From Parabacteroides sp. PF5-9 (lineage in GTDB: Bacteria; Bacteroidota; Bacteroidia; Bacteroidales; Tannerellaceae): a stretch of DNA of 64,000 bases. The notes under the pieces are model-generated. The model made no database searches, was not told the origin of the DNA, and saw only the letters and a list, made by a program, of their open reading frames with translations. Shown here one piece after another: positions 63,466-64,000 of this stretch. The stretch is taken from assembly GCF_029893105.1 (NCBI RefSeq), contig NZ_JARXWG010000003.1:62001-126000 (forward strand), read 5' to 3'. Each line of letters opens with the position of its first letter. The first letter of the stretch is position 1. The translations under genes and the position numbers were made by a program.

Positions 63466-64000
63466 ATGATTACATCAGACCAACTACATAATGTGTTGGA
63501 GCGCGAGCAGGCGCTGAGGGGGTACCTTTGACATCGATGGAAAGACCATCCAGTTAGAGGAGGAAGAACTCCGCACACAAGATCCTGTCTTTTGGGAAGA
63601 CGCCAAACGAGCTGAAGCTCAGATGAAGGTCGTCAAAGAACTCAAAAAATGGATTGAGTTATATAATGAACTCAAAGCCGCCACCGAAGAACTCGAATTA
63701 GCCTACGAATACGTCAAAGAGGGAATCACTTCCGAAGAGGAGGTAGATACGATCTATATCAAAGCGTTAGCCCTTGTCGAAAATCTCGAATCACGGAATA
63801 TGCTTCGTCAGGAAGCCGACCAGTTAGGGTGTATTCTGAAGATCAATTCCGGAGCCGGCGGAACGGAAAGTCAAGATTGGGCTTCCATGCTTATGCGTAT
63901 GTACATCCGTTGGGGAGAATCGAATAACTATAAGGTAAATATCAGTAACCTGCAGGAAGGGGATGAAGCGGGGATCAAATCGGTGACCATGCAGATCGAA
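63466..64000 (+). CDS. prfB: Peptide chain release factor 2 with programmed +1 frameshift, cut by window end
   Basis: The frame from ATG 63466 reads 21 codons (MITSDQLHN..LRGYL) and reaches TGA at 63529-63531. Skipping T63529 restores the frame: join 63466-63528 with 63530 onward, giving DIDGKTIQLEEEELRTQDPVFW, a true RF2 N-terminus. The signal is canonical: AGGGGG (63517-63522), TAC, CTT TGA C, matching the E. coli site in element and spacing. The TGA is read by RF2 itself, so low RF2 raises frameshifting. Downstream are LKINSGAGGTESQDWASMLMRMY, the domain start carrying the peptidyl-hydrolysis factor fold; the GGQ motif lies beyond the window. Confidence 0.97.
63517..63531 (+). promoter_or_regulatory. 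RF2 autoregulatory frameshift site
   Basis: AGGGGG TAC CTT TGA: an internal Shine-Dalgarno three bases before the slippery CTT-T with in-frame TGA. Confidence 0.95.

Noticed and set aside
63529-63531. prfB as a pseudogene because of an early TGA
   Set aside because: The TGA is at the canonical programmed frameshift site and the downstream frame is intact.

Overview
The window is a chromosomal segment from a Bacteroidales bacterium, most probably a Parabacteroides. This rests on several observations. Many genes have -7 elements of the form TAnnTTTG, often with TTTG about 20 bases upstream, which is the Bacteroidetes sigma-ABfr pattern. Most genes lack a Shine-Dalgarno sequence. Family content also fits: a DUF6383 surface protein typical of Parabacteroides, a FimB/Mfa2-type fimbrillin lipoprotein, a TonB receptor with a DUF4249 lipoprotein, DUF3467, DUF349, and C10 and C11 peptidases. 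The species call is inference. I see no phage, insertion sequence, CRISPR array or rRNA.

Layout. 1-3.8 kb: the 5' part of a UvrD/AddA-like helicase, a SUI1-like factor, and about 1.8 kb of gene-free DNA packed with inverted and tandem repeats. 3.8-8.2 kb: a 1472-residue secreted DUF6383 protein. 8.5-17 kb: a sugar isomerase-like protein, a FimB/Mfa2 lipoprotein, argS, trpS, and a TonB receptor with its DUF4249 partner. 17-23.5 kb: carB behind an attenuator-like leader, a C10 protease, and an RNase H. 23.5-35 kb: a GLUG-repeat surface protein, a glycosyltransferase plus LPS-kinase pair, DUF349, an uncharacterised ATP-grasp-like protein, a lactonase, an AlkZ-like protein, msrA, an HTH regulator and DUF3467. 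35-37.5 kb: a candidate RNA, 22-bp palindromic repeats, an AraC regulator and a secreted EEP phosphatase.

37.6-52.4 kb, read leftward, is the information-processing core: rpsU, a xerC-hpf fusion, tRNA-Thr(TGT), tRNA-Tyr, tRNA-Gly, tRNA-Thr(GGT), tuf, tRNA-Trp, secE, nusG, rplK, rplA, rplJ, rplL, rpoB, rpoC. The four tRNAs and tuf stand in the same order as E. coli thrU-tyrU-glyT-thrT-tufB. 52.5-64 kb: a C11 protease, an AraC regulator, a GHL10 glycosidase, a second repeat-rich gap, a thioredoxin-fold lipoprotein without CXXC, greA with a promoter-terminator leader, a HIT protein, a candidate small RNA, PspC/PadR, an acyl-CoA ligase, and prfB with its +1 frameshift site, cut by the window end.

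The most interesting material is non-coding or at gene junctions. (1) carB has a perfect promoter, a 34-codon reading frame whose stop touches a terminator hairpin, then the gene, which resembles pyrBI-type attenuation. (2) greA has a promoter, a leader of about 57 nt ending in an intrinsic terminator, then the gene, which resembles the E. coli GraL arrangement. (3) Two orphan promoter-terminator units could encode small RNAs. (4) xerC and hpf are joined in frame through an A9 run that also forms the hpf ribosome-binding site. (5) Two unrelated non-coding repeat families each occur twice, at about 3/57 kb and 22.5/56.5 kb.
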